From Pycnopodia helianthoides (Eukaryota > Echinodermata > Asteroidea > Forcipulatida > Asteriidae): a stretch of DNA of 64,000 bases. Positions 22,521-33,766 of the stretch are shown piece after piece; position 1 is the stretch's first letter, and each line of letters begins with the position of its first letter. The notes beneath the pieces are model-generated. The model made no database searches, was not told the DNA's origin, and worked only from the letters and a program-made list of their open reading frames with translations. Where the stretch lies: the NCBI GenBank assembly GCA_032158295.1, contig CM063249.1:94501-158500 (forward strand), read 5' to 3'. Position numbers and translations under genes: made by a program.

Positions 22521-23084
22521 AGATTTTGTCACGCTTGCGCAGAGCGCCATTGAGCTTACTTTGACTTTTACCCTCTGACCTTTTACATGCTTGCTCGATC
22601 GATCTGCATGGATGAAAACACGGATGAAACTACTCATTCATATATATTCCGTTCTCCAGCTGCGGCACCGGACTCCACTTGCCAGGAGCAATAGATCCTT
22701 TCAACTTTTGTAAAGAATGGCAAGAGTGGTGAAGTGGTGTGTAAAAGGAGGGGTTGATGGGAGGGTGGGGTTATGTTATAATGGGGTCTAAGTTAAGGGT
22801 GTAGGGTTACCAAAGGTGGAACAACGTGTGGGTGGAAAGGGGTTGTGTAACATGAACTACAGGAATGAAGCATAATGGTGGTGAATTGTAACCAAGAGGG
22901 CGGTCTGGTATAGTCTTTATAGACTAGTGGGATTTCTGAAAAAGGGCCTTGTATAAGGTTCAAGGAGCATTTTTGAGTAAAAAGTGGGAACCAGGTGTTT
23001 TAACATAATTTGGGTATGCTGATTCCGAAAAAAAACGGTTCCCAAGTGAAACTTTGAAATTTTGACCATCTAATTTGCATAAAC

Positions 23085-23545
23085 AAAATGGCCGTAAAAT
23101 TGCAAATTGTGAGCCTTTTTAAAACCATTTCCTGCAATATCTCTGTAACCCAGCAAGCAAAAATGACAAATGATATGTCTGTACCTATGTATTGAAGGTC
23201 AGAGAATAGGATTAAGACATTTTTGAAGTAATTAGTGGTAAATAATACTCATAAATATGCAAATTAGTAGCCGCCATTACAGAAAAATCGTTTTTCTCCA
23301 CTATCTATGTAACAAGGCAAGACAATTGAAGTGTCTTTACCTATATTTTGAGGGTCAGAGATTATAATTAATATAATTCTGAAGTAATTAGTGGTACACA
23401 ATACTCATAAGTATGTTAATTAGTGATTGCAATTACATAAAAAAACATTTTTTCCAATATTTCTGTTAATAGGCAAGCAAACATGACAAATGAAGTGTCT
23501 TTACCTATGTTTTGAGGGTCAAGCAATGTGATTAGTGATAAGACA
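23085..23545. repeat. Tandem repeat, about three ~160-bp units
   Basis: The ordered motifs GCAAGCAAAAATGACAAATG, GTCT.TACCTATG, GAGGGTCAGAGA, GAAGTAATTAGTGGTA and AATACTCATAA recur starting near 23150, 23305 and 23473. The third unit is incomplete. It is non-coding and divergent, so old. Confidence 0.8.
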
Positions 23546-23618
23546 GATGCTTTTTTTCAAATGAGCTTGTTATAGCTACCAATACTTAATTCATACAAGG
23601 AGTTTGATCATCAAGCTG

Positions 23619-23867
23619 TTACTGACATGTACACATTGCTGTGCATTGTAACCTAGATTTGCAACTTTTGCAACGTCGCATCCGCAGCATTGCGTCTGGC
23701 ATGCAAACGCAATAATTTTCAGGTAACTTCCAGGAAGTGGACCTAATGACATCAGTATGGGCTATATAGTCCTGATTCACCATGTGTTCCCATCCCATGT
23801 CAACAGGCTCAGGTATGGCACATTGAGCATTTCTCCAAACCATTGCTTTATAGCGTACCTGCATCAA
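23619..23867 (-). pseudogene. C-terminal remnant of a TE-associated Cys-rich protein
   Basis: The minus frame reads VRYKAMVWRNA, PEPVDMGW, then a tail CVCMPDAMLRMRRCKSC..RLQCTAMCTC. A hydrophobic RY..MVWRNA helix, PEP..MGW and a terminal CxC..CxxC..CxxxCxC knuckle recur at the end of a large uncharacterised repeat-family protein of marine invertebrates, as I recall it. No catalytic domain is visible here. It has no neighbours in frame. Confidence 0.4.
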
Positions 23868-24179
23868 ATTGACGCAGAGAGCACACTTGTTGGGGACATT
23901 GATTATAGTTTCCCAGTCTTAGAGAACAACAGTGTACGTACATCATAAATTCTACACACAATGTCTCTGAAGATTGAACTGTCTCCTCTGTGAGCTCGCG
24001 GATTCCTAAGCTTTTGAACAGTAGAATGTGAGAGGTCGTCTTCAGCCAACGCCATCTCGGGAGCCTCCTGACGGTTGCTTTTAGCTCACCCTGGCCTAGC
24101 ATCATCATCGTCCTCAGCTCAGCAGTTTCTTGTTGCCATGCGCCCTTCTTCTGCTAGTGATTCTCCTCCTGCCCCTTCT

Positions 24180-24790
24180 CCTAGCTCAATCGACGGGCTC
24201 CCACAGCACTAATGGGCATGCAGAGACTACATGTACATGCAGCTCCAAATGACACAAACAGTGGTCAGCCGACCTTATCCTTTGTTCCCTGACCTTTGCA
24301 GATACTAAGAGCAGGGTGTCATAGAGCTGGACACGCGGTGGTTGAGTGCCATCCTTAGCATTCGGGTGTAGACGCAGTTGTCTCTTGGGCGTGGCTGTCA
24401 TAGTCCACCTATTGGCTCCATGAAGAAGTACAGCTTAACTGTAGCCACAAACAGAAACCTCTTGGTGTCATTGGTCAGACCAGATCTCCACACACACTCG
24501 CTCATGCCATGAAGGGCCTTCCGTGGCAGAGCTTTCCCCACTCTCATCTAGCTCTAAGTCGATCCTATGTGGGCACAAATGTATTTGAACTCCTCAACAA
24601 CCTCTTGGAAAGCGATAAAACTGTCTTCCGAGTTGAACGCCATCATCTTGGTCTTCTTTCAGTTTAACTGAAGCCCTACTCTGCTAAATTGGAGCTCAAC
24701 AGCTGCACGCACTTCTTGTGCTTGTTCCATCGTGTTGGAGAGGAGACAATTATTGTCATCAACCAAGTCCAGGTCAGTGATTACCACTGC
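24180..24790 (-). pseudogene. RTE-like reverse-transcriptase remnant
   Basis: In broken minus frames: LVDDNNCLLSNTMEQAQE (degraded catalytic ADD region, about 24735-24775), VGLQLN then KKTKMMAFN (24645-24690), EEFKYI, RKALPRKALHGM, FVATVKLYF, YTRMLRMALNH (about 24340) and VREQRIRSADHCL..LWEP (24190-24300). This order matches the thumb and C-terminal region of RTE-type or related non-LTR reverse transcriptases. Stops and frameshifts show it is dead. Confidence 0.72.
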
Positions 24791-25197
24791 TGGCACTCTC
24801 CAACTTCAGCAATCGATGGTGCTCTTTGAAGACTGCGATGCGAACCTTTTGGTGGCATCCTTGATTGTCTCTTCTCAAGATGGCATTGTCTCTTCTCAAG
24901 ATGACGAGTCATTATGTTAAATAGCTTCAGGATAGACTATGACTTTAGTTAAGTTATCTGCCAGATTGGACTTGGTTCAGCAAGTGATATAGGAACTGAC
25001 AGAAGCTTGGCATCATAACAGCTGGCAAGTGTTAACTGGCTTCACAGGCAGTAACAAGGCATCGGAGAACGTTTCTACCTGCCTTCAGGATAGTTGTTTT
25101 GTCTTTTGTCAACTTTTTTTGTTGGGCAGATACAGAGAAAAGACATTCAATGGACCCGTTGCTACCAGAACACGACACATACAAGCCTCTTGACCAA

Positions 25198-25542
25198 TCA
25201 GGCGGCCTGTTGATAGACGTAATGTGCCTCTTCCAAAAAATCCAAAATATCCAAAATCACCTGATGATTAGAACATTCTTGTTGCCGGGGGTTCAGAAAA
25301 GAACCTAAAGTTAGATTGTCAAAGTCAACCACCGATTTGACTAAACTGAGAGCCAAACATAAATGAGAAGCTGACACTAGGTTGGTGTTATCCATGCTGT
25401 GCACAGCCAGTTTAATAGTTGTTTTGTCATCAATGTATACTGGTTCTTGTGCTTTTGGTTTCCAACTTCTCACGTGCACAATGTTACTGCCTTTGGATGT
25501 TGTCTGGTCCCGCCATAAAATGCCAATATATGCGGCTTTCAA
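25198..25542 (-). other. Unrecognised 114-codon open frame
   Basis: A minus-strand open frame with balanced composition and motifs VYIDDKTTIKLAVHSMDNTN and ILDFLEEAHYVYQQA. It is not flanked by convincing splice sites and I do not recognise a family. Position upstream of the Cys-rich remnant on the same strand allows that both derive from one decayed element; this is not shown. Confidence 0.25.
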
Positions 25543-25679
25543 TAACCTACCAACCTATACCACGTCGAGTATTAAACAGGAACACATCTTTTACCATTTC
25601 ATGCATTAAATGGGTGTGTCACCACGTCCCACAGTGGGCCAGGCCGAGACCAAAGTGCGCCAAAAAGGGTAAAACGTGA

Positions 25680-26295
25680 CCCTGCTTGTTTAAAATTTTT
25701 CAACACTTTTGAGTTTGCTTATCGGACCATTTTATGGGAAAATTTTGCAAAAAAAAATATAAATCGACTTGTCATGACCTCCTTAAAGTATGCAAACCCA
25801 TGGAAATTGGCCATAACATGTGAATAGTTGCAGAAATCTTCATAAAGCAATATTAGACACTTTGCACTGAGCTACGGAGCTAAAATTTCACTTGGCTCTA
25901 GTTTATAGATCATATTTGAAGGGAATTAATTCATTTTTTTATTTTTTGTTGAAGTTTTCTATGAATAATTACTGATAATTGTGTCAAAATTGACATGAAA
26001 TTTACGTTTCCTGTGTTCAGCAATACGGAAACTAAGGATTGCGTCGATTGCTGCCTAATAACTACTCATTTCTAATAGAGCAACTTGTTCGCATAATTTT
26101 GGTACCACATTTAGCTGCGACAACCTGCGATACACGATTTTAGAGCAGTTTTTCTGAAGCGATCACTGTACGTTTTTGCCCCTTTTCTGAACTCGATATT
26201 ACATGCGGCGCGCTTCACTGAGAAACACGACTATAATTTTCAGTGGAGCGCGTCACCATTCATGTGTCTGTTTCATACATAAATATTAATAAGTT
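25680..26295. other. Non-coding, no feature recognised
   Basis: AT-rich sequence without coding signal or paired repeats. Confidence 0.4.
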
Positions 26296-26298
26296 TTT

Positions 26299-26820
26299 AT
26301 TTATTTATTTATTTTTTTATATCTTGTTTATCCTGGGTAATCCATTCAGTGAGAAAAAACTCACTGATCTCCCATGGATCCCAGCTTACATCAAAACTAC
26401 AAAAATGCACTGAATATACAATAATAAAAGGTACAGGATAAAAACATTGCACAAACGTTAAAAAACACTGGAACCAAACACTCAGAACACAAACAAAAAG
26501 ATGATAACAGAAAAAGAACAAACATACACAATCGCTTACAGATAGGAAAACCAGAATGGAGTGATAAAAAAAAATACAGATGCAAATTGGATTAATTGAG
26601 CTCTTTTAGTTGATTTAAAAATTGCTTAAGATCTGTTGGCTGCAGAGATTTAAGATTTTGCGGTAAGAATAACAATAGAATAACATTTAGTTATTAATAG
26701 AATAACACTGAATATACAATAATTAAAGGTTACAGGATAAAAACATTACACAAACGTTAAAAAACACTGGAACCAAACACTCAGAACACAAACAAAAAGA
26801 TGATAACAGAAAATGAAATA
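26299..26820 (-). mobile_element. 3' end of a non-LTR element with a local duplication
   Basis: The minus strand ends in ATAAATAAATAAAAAC after ACCCAGGATAAACAAGATAT, a typical A/T-repeat 3' tail of a non-LTR retroposon. About 110 bp (26409-26518, GCACTGAATATACAATAAT onward) is repeated directly at about 26705-26815 with a few changes. Confidence 0.5.
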
Positions 26821-26889
26821 AATAACAAATGAATAACAGATTTTAATAGAATAACATTTAGTATATATATAATATAATTTCTTTGACAG

Positions 26890-27724
26890 AAACTCCTTCC
26901 TTCATTGGTTCCTTTCCATGTTTGCAAGCTCATTGAGGAACCATCAAGCAACAGGGAAGCAAGTGCTATACTTCGACTTTCGTTTCGTACTGAGGGCGAA
27001 TTTGTGAAATGGTTGGGGGACTTTCAGACTTCGTCGTACACCACATGGAGGGTGAAGAGGACATTTCCCCGATCTGGAAGGAATATTCAGTTCAAGGTAA
27101 TTAATCTAATTTTAAGTATGGTGTAATTGTTAAAGTTGTGGGCCTACACGACAATACTTACATATTTTATTTGCCATGTTTATTTGACTGACATTCGGTT
27201 TGTTTTGCTATTGTCTATTATTTTGTGGACGCTATGTGTGGAAGTACATGGAATTGAATAATTGTTATAGTTTGGAATATACGTTTTGTTTCAGAAATTG
27301 TACCGCTGCCAACACAATACGCGGACTGAAAGCCATAACGCAATTCAAACCGTCGAGTCCAATCCAAGAACACCAACTGCAATGCTGATATGATGGTTTC
27401 AATCAAGACGGTCGTCTCCAGGTAAAACTTTTGGGATGATCTATACACGCAGACACAATTGTATTAATAATCATCTCAATTTCTCTAAATCATAAAGTCC
27501 AATTTAATGTATGTGTTCGCGTCCAGGTTGATCTTACATTGGTCATTATTTGTAATTGTGAATTGTTTGTGTCTCACAGATGCAGAAGCACGGATGTTCA
27601 TCTGCCTAAATACCCAACAGAAGTAGCGTTGAAGTACACCCACAACCACACTGTATTCTGTGCTGATGCTTTGAAATTTAGAGATGTCTCGGAGGAGGCA
27701 GCAGCATCTCTAGAATCCCTTTAA
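26890..27724 (+). pseudogene. Three-exon remnant, SWIM/FAR1-like zinc-binding domain
   Basis: Probable exons 26890-27096, 27295-27421 and 27580-27724, with GT donors and AG acceptors whose phases agree (0, then 2). The translation contains FVKWLGDFQTSS, W.VKRTFPRSGR, LYRCQHNTR, then after a 1-base frame change in exon 2 (near 27365) KNTNCNADMMVSIKT. Exon 3 gives LPTY-like LPKYPTEVALKYTHNHTV. The C-x-H...C-x-A...H-N-H pattern resembles N-terminal domains of ZSWIM3/FAR1/MULE-related proteins. A frame change and an abrupt end in poly(A) argue for a broken gene or TE-captured fragment. The SWIM and transposase parts are not seen. Confidence 0.5.
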
Positions 27725-27747
27725 AAAAAAAAAAAAAAAAAAAAAAA
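27724..27747. repeat. Poly(A) run
   Basis: Twenty-four A residues immediately after the last coding triplets of the zinc-binding remnant, then GC-rich unrelated sequence. It may mark a retroposition junction, but the remnant has introns, so chance A-tract insertion is as likely. Confidence 0.7.
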
Positions 27748-28689
27748 ACCGCCCCCGGCCCTGAGCTGTGCGTGTTGACCGGTCCAAGCGCGGTCTCAAT
27801 CAGATTCAGAGGAATTCATTACATCATCATGGCACATATCACACACAAAAACTGTCATGTAGCCAAGATCTGTTTTCAAGAAACTATATCCACATACGTA
27901 CGTTGAAACTTGAATGTCCCAGTATTTAGAACATCTAATTTCATTATAACTATGTGACTTGTTTAGTGACCAAATGGGCCGTAAAACTGCTAGCCTACAA
28001 CCATGGAGCAGAGGAAGGCTGGCTGTGGACGGTCCACTCGGATACTGTGCACGGTACAAAAAAATCGTAATGCGTGGCGCGAGCTAAAAACATGCCCTTC
28101 AAAGTTAAAAATTACCCGGATTTTTTCACGTTTGGCAAATGCTGCTCTAGGTTCTTCGCGTCTTCAGGTTGCTTCTTCGACTTCCCACTAACTGGGAATA
28201 TGGTTGGGATGGCGTCATGTTTAGGAATTACTTTTCTTCTCATGTCAAATGTGTGATACATCCCGGATTCGAAGCACGACGCGACGCTCGAAGGGTCGCT
28301 GCATGACTAAAAGGACGTCAGACTTTGCCCTCGTTAGCCTAACTGTCGCTGCCCATAACCGCCTATAATTATTTTGGATCAGCTGGAAAGAGATGTAGGC
28401 TGACCCCATCTTTGGTTGTTTTGTTGCATCCAGCAGCAATTCACCTGCTCACTACCTACTTGCACAAGTGAAAAACGCAGGCAAAATCAAGGGCGTCGAG
28501 GGGGGTCGATGTTCGGTTACGGTAGCGAAGTCAGCCTCGATTGACGTCACAAAAGGGGATGGGCGGAGTCACACCCAAAACAACCTTTTAAATTTTTTCA
28601 ACATATAAATCCCGACAAATAATCACTCAAACAATTTTTTTATTGTTAATATACATATACTTCATTGTTTAAATCAATACAAAAATACT

Positions 28690-28850
28690 ATTTCCAGGTG
28701 CCTTTAATTGTGTATTAACGTTTCATTTGGACACTGTTTTGAAACGTTGATTGAAAATTTTCTGCAACATTGCATGAAGGTTGCAGTTTCTTCATGTTGC
28801 ATGCTTACTTTTACACAACGTTGCAACAAAGTAGTGAATATTTTACTGTT
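28690..28850. repeat. Dispersed AACGTTGC-rich repeat, copy 4
   Basis: Contains TTTTGAAACGTTGATTGAAA, CATGAAGGTTGCAGTTTC and TTACACAACGTTGCAACAA, in the same order as copies 1-3. Confidence 0.7.
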
Positions 28851-29252
28851 TATTGTAAGATTTGTTTTTCTTGATTTTGTTTTGTTTTCCAAGCAAAGAC
28901 ACATGTGTTTGTGTGCTGACCGTGTTTGTCTAGCAACCGATGATGTCAAGGGGTTAATGCATATCATTATCATAGATAAGCAGTAGTGACTTTTGGCAGA
29001 AAAAGCCGCGCGGAGAGGTGCTTTTTTGACTTCAATTAGATAGATAGATAGATAGATAAGATAGATAAAAACTTTATTATCCCTCACTGGGGAAATTAAA
29101 ATGGCCTTGACAAAGAGCTCTATGCACATACAATACAAACGATCAGTAACGAAATGTTACAACTTTAAAAATTGCATTAAAATACACACATAAAACAGCA
29201 CAAGACAATTGCAAATTAGGGATCAGAGCCAGCCACACGACAGCTCATCGCT

Positions 29253-30952
29253 TCAACTGCTCATTGTACCATTTGATAGCTGCTGGAACAAATGAGCTGC
29301 CGTATCGCCGTGTTCTGATCCTTCTTTGTAAAAAACGTTTACTTCTGGGGTTGGTCTGGAATTTGGCATGTAGTGGATGGTCGGGGTCAAAATAATAGAG
29401 TTTATTCTATTGCACATTAGAGATTTACATAGTGCCTCTGGAGACTCTTGTTGAAGGCCAATTACTTTACTTGCTTGCTTGACTATTCTTTCCAACTTAA
29501 TCCTATCCTTGGACCTCATATTTCCGAAAACACAAACAAGACAAAAGGTGAGAATACTCTGTACAATAGACTGGTAGAACAATTGCAAGATCGTTTTGTC
29601 CACACGAAAAGAGTTGAGCTTGCGTAGAAAAAATAGACGTTGTTGCAATTTACTATATTTTGATTTGGCACATGCTTCAAAATTCAGTTGGTTGTCAATT
29701 TCAGTTCCTATATATTTGTATTCGGACACTGCTTCCACACATACACCTTTAATAAAAACTGGCGCAACAGGAGATCTATTTTTCCTAAAATCAAACACCA
29801 TTTCTTTAGTTTTACTGACATTGAGTTCTAGATAGTTTTCATCACACCACTGGATAAACTGTGTCACTTCATCAGTGAAGCAATCTAGAGATTCCCTTTT
29901 ACCATCCCAAAACCCAACAATAGCCGTGTCATCCGCATACTTAATAATTTTATGTGTTGATGTCACCGCCGTTAGATCATTGGTATATAAAGTGTACAAA
30001 ACGGGTGATAAAACACATCCCTGTGGGGCACCTGTGAAAGTGTGTTGAACAGATGACAGGGTAGAGTTCACTTTAACTCGTTGACTTCTATTTAGTAAAA
30101 AATCGTTGATCCATAGAATAAGTTTGGGGTTAACATTCAAATTGATTAGTTTACGGGCAAGAAGATGTGGCTGAATGGTGTTAAAGGCACTTGAGAAATC
30201 CACAAAGAGAACTTTAACGAAAGCCCCTGCTTTCTCCAAGTGCTCAAAGATGCCATTCAACAAAGTAAGAACAGCATCCTCTGCACTCCTATGGGGGCGA
30301 TAAGCGAACTAGTATTTGTCAATGGTTTCAGTAACAAAAGGTAGTAACCGTTCAAGATAATCTTTTCCAGACACTTCATTGGTACTGATGTAAGAGCCAC
30401 TGGGCGCAGATCATTAATTTCCTTGAAATTGCGCATTTTTGGAATTGGGACAATTGTAGATTTTTTCCACAATACTGGCACTGATGCACTGTCAATAGAT
30501 GCCTGGAACAATGATTGAAAAGGGGTCGCTAACTGGTCAGCACATACCTTAAGCACTTTGGAAGTAATGTTGTCTGGTCCTAATGCTTTGCGTGGATTAG
30601 TGGCTTTAAATAATGCTTTTATTTCCCCAACTGTTATGTGTGTGTTCTCTGCTTGAGAATTGCGTAATTCACGCATAACCTCGTTCTGTTCCGAATGGAA
30701 ATTAAATTTGTCAAACCTGCTGTAAAATGAGTTCAACTCGTTGGCAAAGTTTGCTTCATTCTCTACGAAGACACTTTTTTTCTTGGGTTTATAGCCTGTA
30801 ATGGTTTGCAGACCTTGCCAAGCTTCCCTTGTGTCATTCGTCTGAAAAAAACTCTCAATCTTTCTTTTATAAACCATTTTACATTCCTTTATTTTACGTT
30901 TCAGTCTTTTTTGAACTTGTTTACATTCATCCCTTGTTCCAATGTTATACAT
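29253..30952 (-). pseudogene. Non-LTR reverse transcriptase, two overlapping frames
   Basis: The upstream frame (30952-30257) has the linker and fingers: KRKIKECKMVYKRKIE, NPRKALGPDNITSKVLK and VPIPK..NDLRPVALTSVPMKC. The downstream frame (30263-29253) has FVDFSSAFNTIQPHLL, GAPQGCVLSPVLYTLYTND and IIKYADDTAIVGF (the catalytic Y-A-D-D is intact), CDENYLELNVSKTKEMVFDFR, YKYIGTEID and CLVCVFGNM. One frame change near 30260 and an internal in-frame stop region separate the two parts. RNA-directed DNA polymerase of target-primed integration; inactive here as a single protein. Confidence 0.88.
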
Positions 30953-31041
30953 TCTCTTTTTTCATTTAAAAGCTGCTTAAGATCCGAAGTTATCCATGGT
31001 TTATTGTTGGCAAAAATTTTGACTGTCTTTTTGGGGAATTA

Positions 31042-31552
31042 TCATGTCCTCACAAAAGCGGATATAGTCCGAGATAACCTCAGCTGCTTCATCCAAGTCT
31101 TCAGCAGGTCAGTGAAAACTTCCCAGTTAGTACACGCAAAGCATCCTCTTAAGGTCTCCACAGCTTGGCTCGACCAGGATTTCACTTGGATTTTCCTAGC
31201 AGGTTCTCTGTGTACAAGAGGTTTGTAGATTGGAATTAACTGGATCATGTTGTGGTCGGAGCTGCCTAAGCCAGACAAGGGTTTTGCTTGATATGCCCCC
31301 GCAATGTTCCCATAGCAAAGGTCCAAAACAGGCGTCATGACGGGTGGGGCAATTTACGTACTGGTAGTATGTTGGCAAGCATTCTGATAAGCTGCACATG
31401 TTAAAGTCGCCTAGTATAAACCTAGCTGCATCAGGTGAAGCCGTTTCAGCTTGGGAGACAAGGTCATGTATAATATCGGCAGCTTTCTTGGCATCTGCTG
31501 AAGGGGGTATATAAGCCACGAAAAACACAACCTGATGTATCTCCCTCGGCAA
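31042..31552 (-). pseudogene. Non-LTR endonuclease C-terminal fragment
   Basis: Minus frames show VVFFVAYIPPSADA, RFILGDFNMCSL (GDFN catalytic motif of the APE-type endonuclease), CPTRHDACFGPLLWEH, then after a frame change LCYGNIAGAYQAKPLSGLGSSDHNMIQL (SDH motif). The N-terminal catalytic residues are lost to 5' truncation. Confidence 0.82.
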
Positions 31553-31734
31553 ATAGTACGGCCGTAGATGAACAACGAGCAGTTCAAGGTCCGGTGTACA
31601 AATTTTGATGTTTAGTGGTAATTATTGTCTAATACAAGTTTTAAGTGTAAAATACTAATTAAAACCGGTATCTCCGATGTCTACTCGGCCATTCAAAGGT
31701 ATTAACTAAAATATTAAGAGCATCTTAGAGCCGC

Positions 31735-31830
31735 TCTTTAAACGTTGCCTGAAAGTTGCAGTTCCGTCATTGTTACTTAGAAACGTTCATGTTGCAACAA
31801 ATGTTGGCTGAATTCGGTTACAGTTACATC
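31735..31830. repeat. Dispersed AACGTTGC-rich repeat, partial copy 5
   Basis: AACGTTGCCTGAAAGTTGCAG, GTCATTGTTACTTAG and CATGTTGCAACAAATG appear in order, more diverged than the other copies. Confidence 0.5.
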
Positions 31831-32564
31831 GTGGTTATCTCATGGGAACACATGTAACTCTTCTTTAAATTAACATGGATCAGACGAAGATATAAGAAAA
31901 GCGCCAAACCTTATAATGACCCTGACGTGTTATATTAGTTCGATCGTTCGATTATGCAATCAACATGTGTGTGTTTAGTTGTTTTATGTTGGCCAACACG
32001 TTGGCAAGCGCAGCATGGACCATACAGTGTGTAATCAGTGAAATACCCGATGTGCGGGTACCATTCAGAATCTGGAAGCTGGTCTTCATTCAAGATTCAT
32101 TCTCCCCCATCCCATAAACTTGTACAGCGAGTGTCTTTCGTGCTTTGAATAAAGACCAAAATAGGCGCTTTGCAGCATGCAAAGGCGAAGTCAACGTCAA
32201 CATAGTTTATGTGCACAAAATAACACTTTTTGTTGTGATCTCGGTGTGTCTCGGGGGGGGGGGGGGTGGGCGAGACAGTGACAGCCGAGACGGAGACCAA
32301 TCTTCCCGAGGGGGGAGACCAGCAGCAAATTTTACGCAACATGCGTAAATCCATTTGTGCACGATTTTTTGTGTTTTATAGCGGTGCACCTTGCGCAATA
32401 AATGTTGCGGAAGTCACCTTGCGCAGTTCTGTAGAGTTTTCTTTTAAACCGGCGGCTGACTTACAACGCTGCATCTTGAAATTGTCCCCACTTCTTTATG
32501 AGGGGCCACATAACTCACAATTATTGCCTCGAATAACACATGTTTTGACAAGATATTCCTGTAG

Positions 32565-33758
32565 CAGTGTTGTATGAATCGAGTCCAGGACTCGGACTCG
32601 GACTCGACTATCGTGACTCGGACTTGTCCCCGAGGACTCGTGACTTGCGAGTCACGTATTTTCACAAACAATACATTTTTTAAATATTAGAAACAATTCC
32701 GATGATCCGAGTGCACATGGAGGAATATTAACGTCTATCACAATAAATAAGTACACTGTTGTATGGTGTTGCAAGTAATAGTGTTCGTTATTATTGTGTA
32801 AAGGGCTATGTACGTACAGCGCGTGTATTTTCGATTAGTATGTTCAATATAACACAGATGCACGACACCAATATCAATGCTGGTATTCTGTCAACGTTAA
32901 CACCATAGCCACTGCTTGTGCGTGATGCATGTTACCAGGGAAATGGCATGTCTGGTACCTGTAAAACACAGTCTGCATATTGCACCGTGATGGATGTGTG
33001 TTGTTTGCACCAGTTTCCACACGTGGTCGACACAAACGCACGCACACCCACACACACGACGTCAAGTTTGGTAATCATGAACATTTTTTTTGTATCAGGT
33101 AGGTAGCCAACAAGTTCTGCCGTTCCGCCCCGTATTGTTTCCTTTGGTTACACCAACTTTAGCAAAAATGTTGAAACCTCAAAATCGAGTGCGGTGTGCA
33201 AGTTTTGCAAGCCCAAAATTAAAGAAAGGACCGGCACAACTTCAAATTTTAAGAATTTAAGGATTTAAATGATTTTTTTTTCTTCAAAATAACCAATACT
33301 GATTTATTTATTTCAGAAAGGCAGGTAGCCAACAAGTTTTATGGCTTAGAGAAAGTTTCTTTAAACCATAAAACTTGTTGGCTACCAACCTTTCTGAAAT
33401 AAATAAATCGGTATATAATTGGTTATTTTGAAGAGAAAAAAATCATTTTAAACCCTTAAAAGATATTCTGGATAAGGGGCAAGGAGTAAAACCTAAAATA
33501 AAATTGTAACTGCAGGTACAGAACTTTGTTTAAATTAAATGTGTAAACCATTTCCAATTCTTATTTTACGCCATTTGGTTTGCAATCAATATTTAAACAA
33601 TTTCAAGTGACTCGTGACTCGGACTCGGACTTGGACCAAGTGACTCGTGACTCGGACTTGGACTCGGACCAAATGACTCGGAACTCGGACTTGGACTCAG
33701 ACCAAGTGACTCGTGACTCGGACTCGGACTCGACACAGGTGACTCGACTACAACACTG
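32565..33758. mobile_element. Non-autonomous hAT element with ACTCGG minisatellite ends
   Basis: Terminal inverted repeats CAGTGTTGTA / TACAACACTG are flanked by the 8-bp direct repeat TCCTGTAG (32557-32564, 33759-33766), as in hAT elements. Both subterminal regions are made of GACTCGGACTCG-type minisatellite (about 32580-32655 and 33605-33745). The centre has no transposase. An internal hairpin of about 190 bp lies at 33260-33455. Confidence 0.85.
33260..33455. repeat. Long hairpin inside the hAT element
   Basis: GGTAGCCAACAAGTTTTATGG near 33323 and its reverse complement near 33362 surround an ~11-base loop. Matching continues outward through AGAAAGG, TTTATTTATT and CAAAATAACCA. This is probably a MITE nested in the hAT element. 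Confidence 0.8.
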
Positions 33759-33766
33759 TCCTGTAG

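Larger units (their letters stand above)
29037..31610 (-). mobile_element. 5'-truncated non-LTR retrotransposon (CR1/L2/Rex1 group)
   Basis: Reading minus-strand 5' to 3': the partial endonuclease (about 31600-31200), linker, reverse transcriptase (30950-29250), then a short tail GGGATAATAAAGTTTTTATC followed by (TATC)n at 29039-29068, the tetranucleotide 3' end common in this group. The 5' end starts inside the endonuclease. Frame breaks at about 31340, 31000-30950 and 30260 make it non-autonomous. Confidence 0.88.

Noticed and set aside
21822..22637. 271- and 194-codon minus-strand open frames rich in Pro, Ser and Arg
   Set aside because: Produced by the C-poor tract and CCCGTCG minisatellite; composition, not selection, keeps them open.
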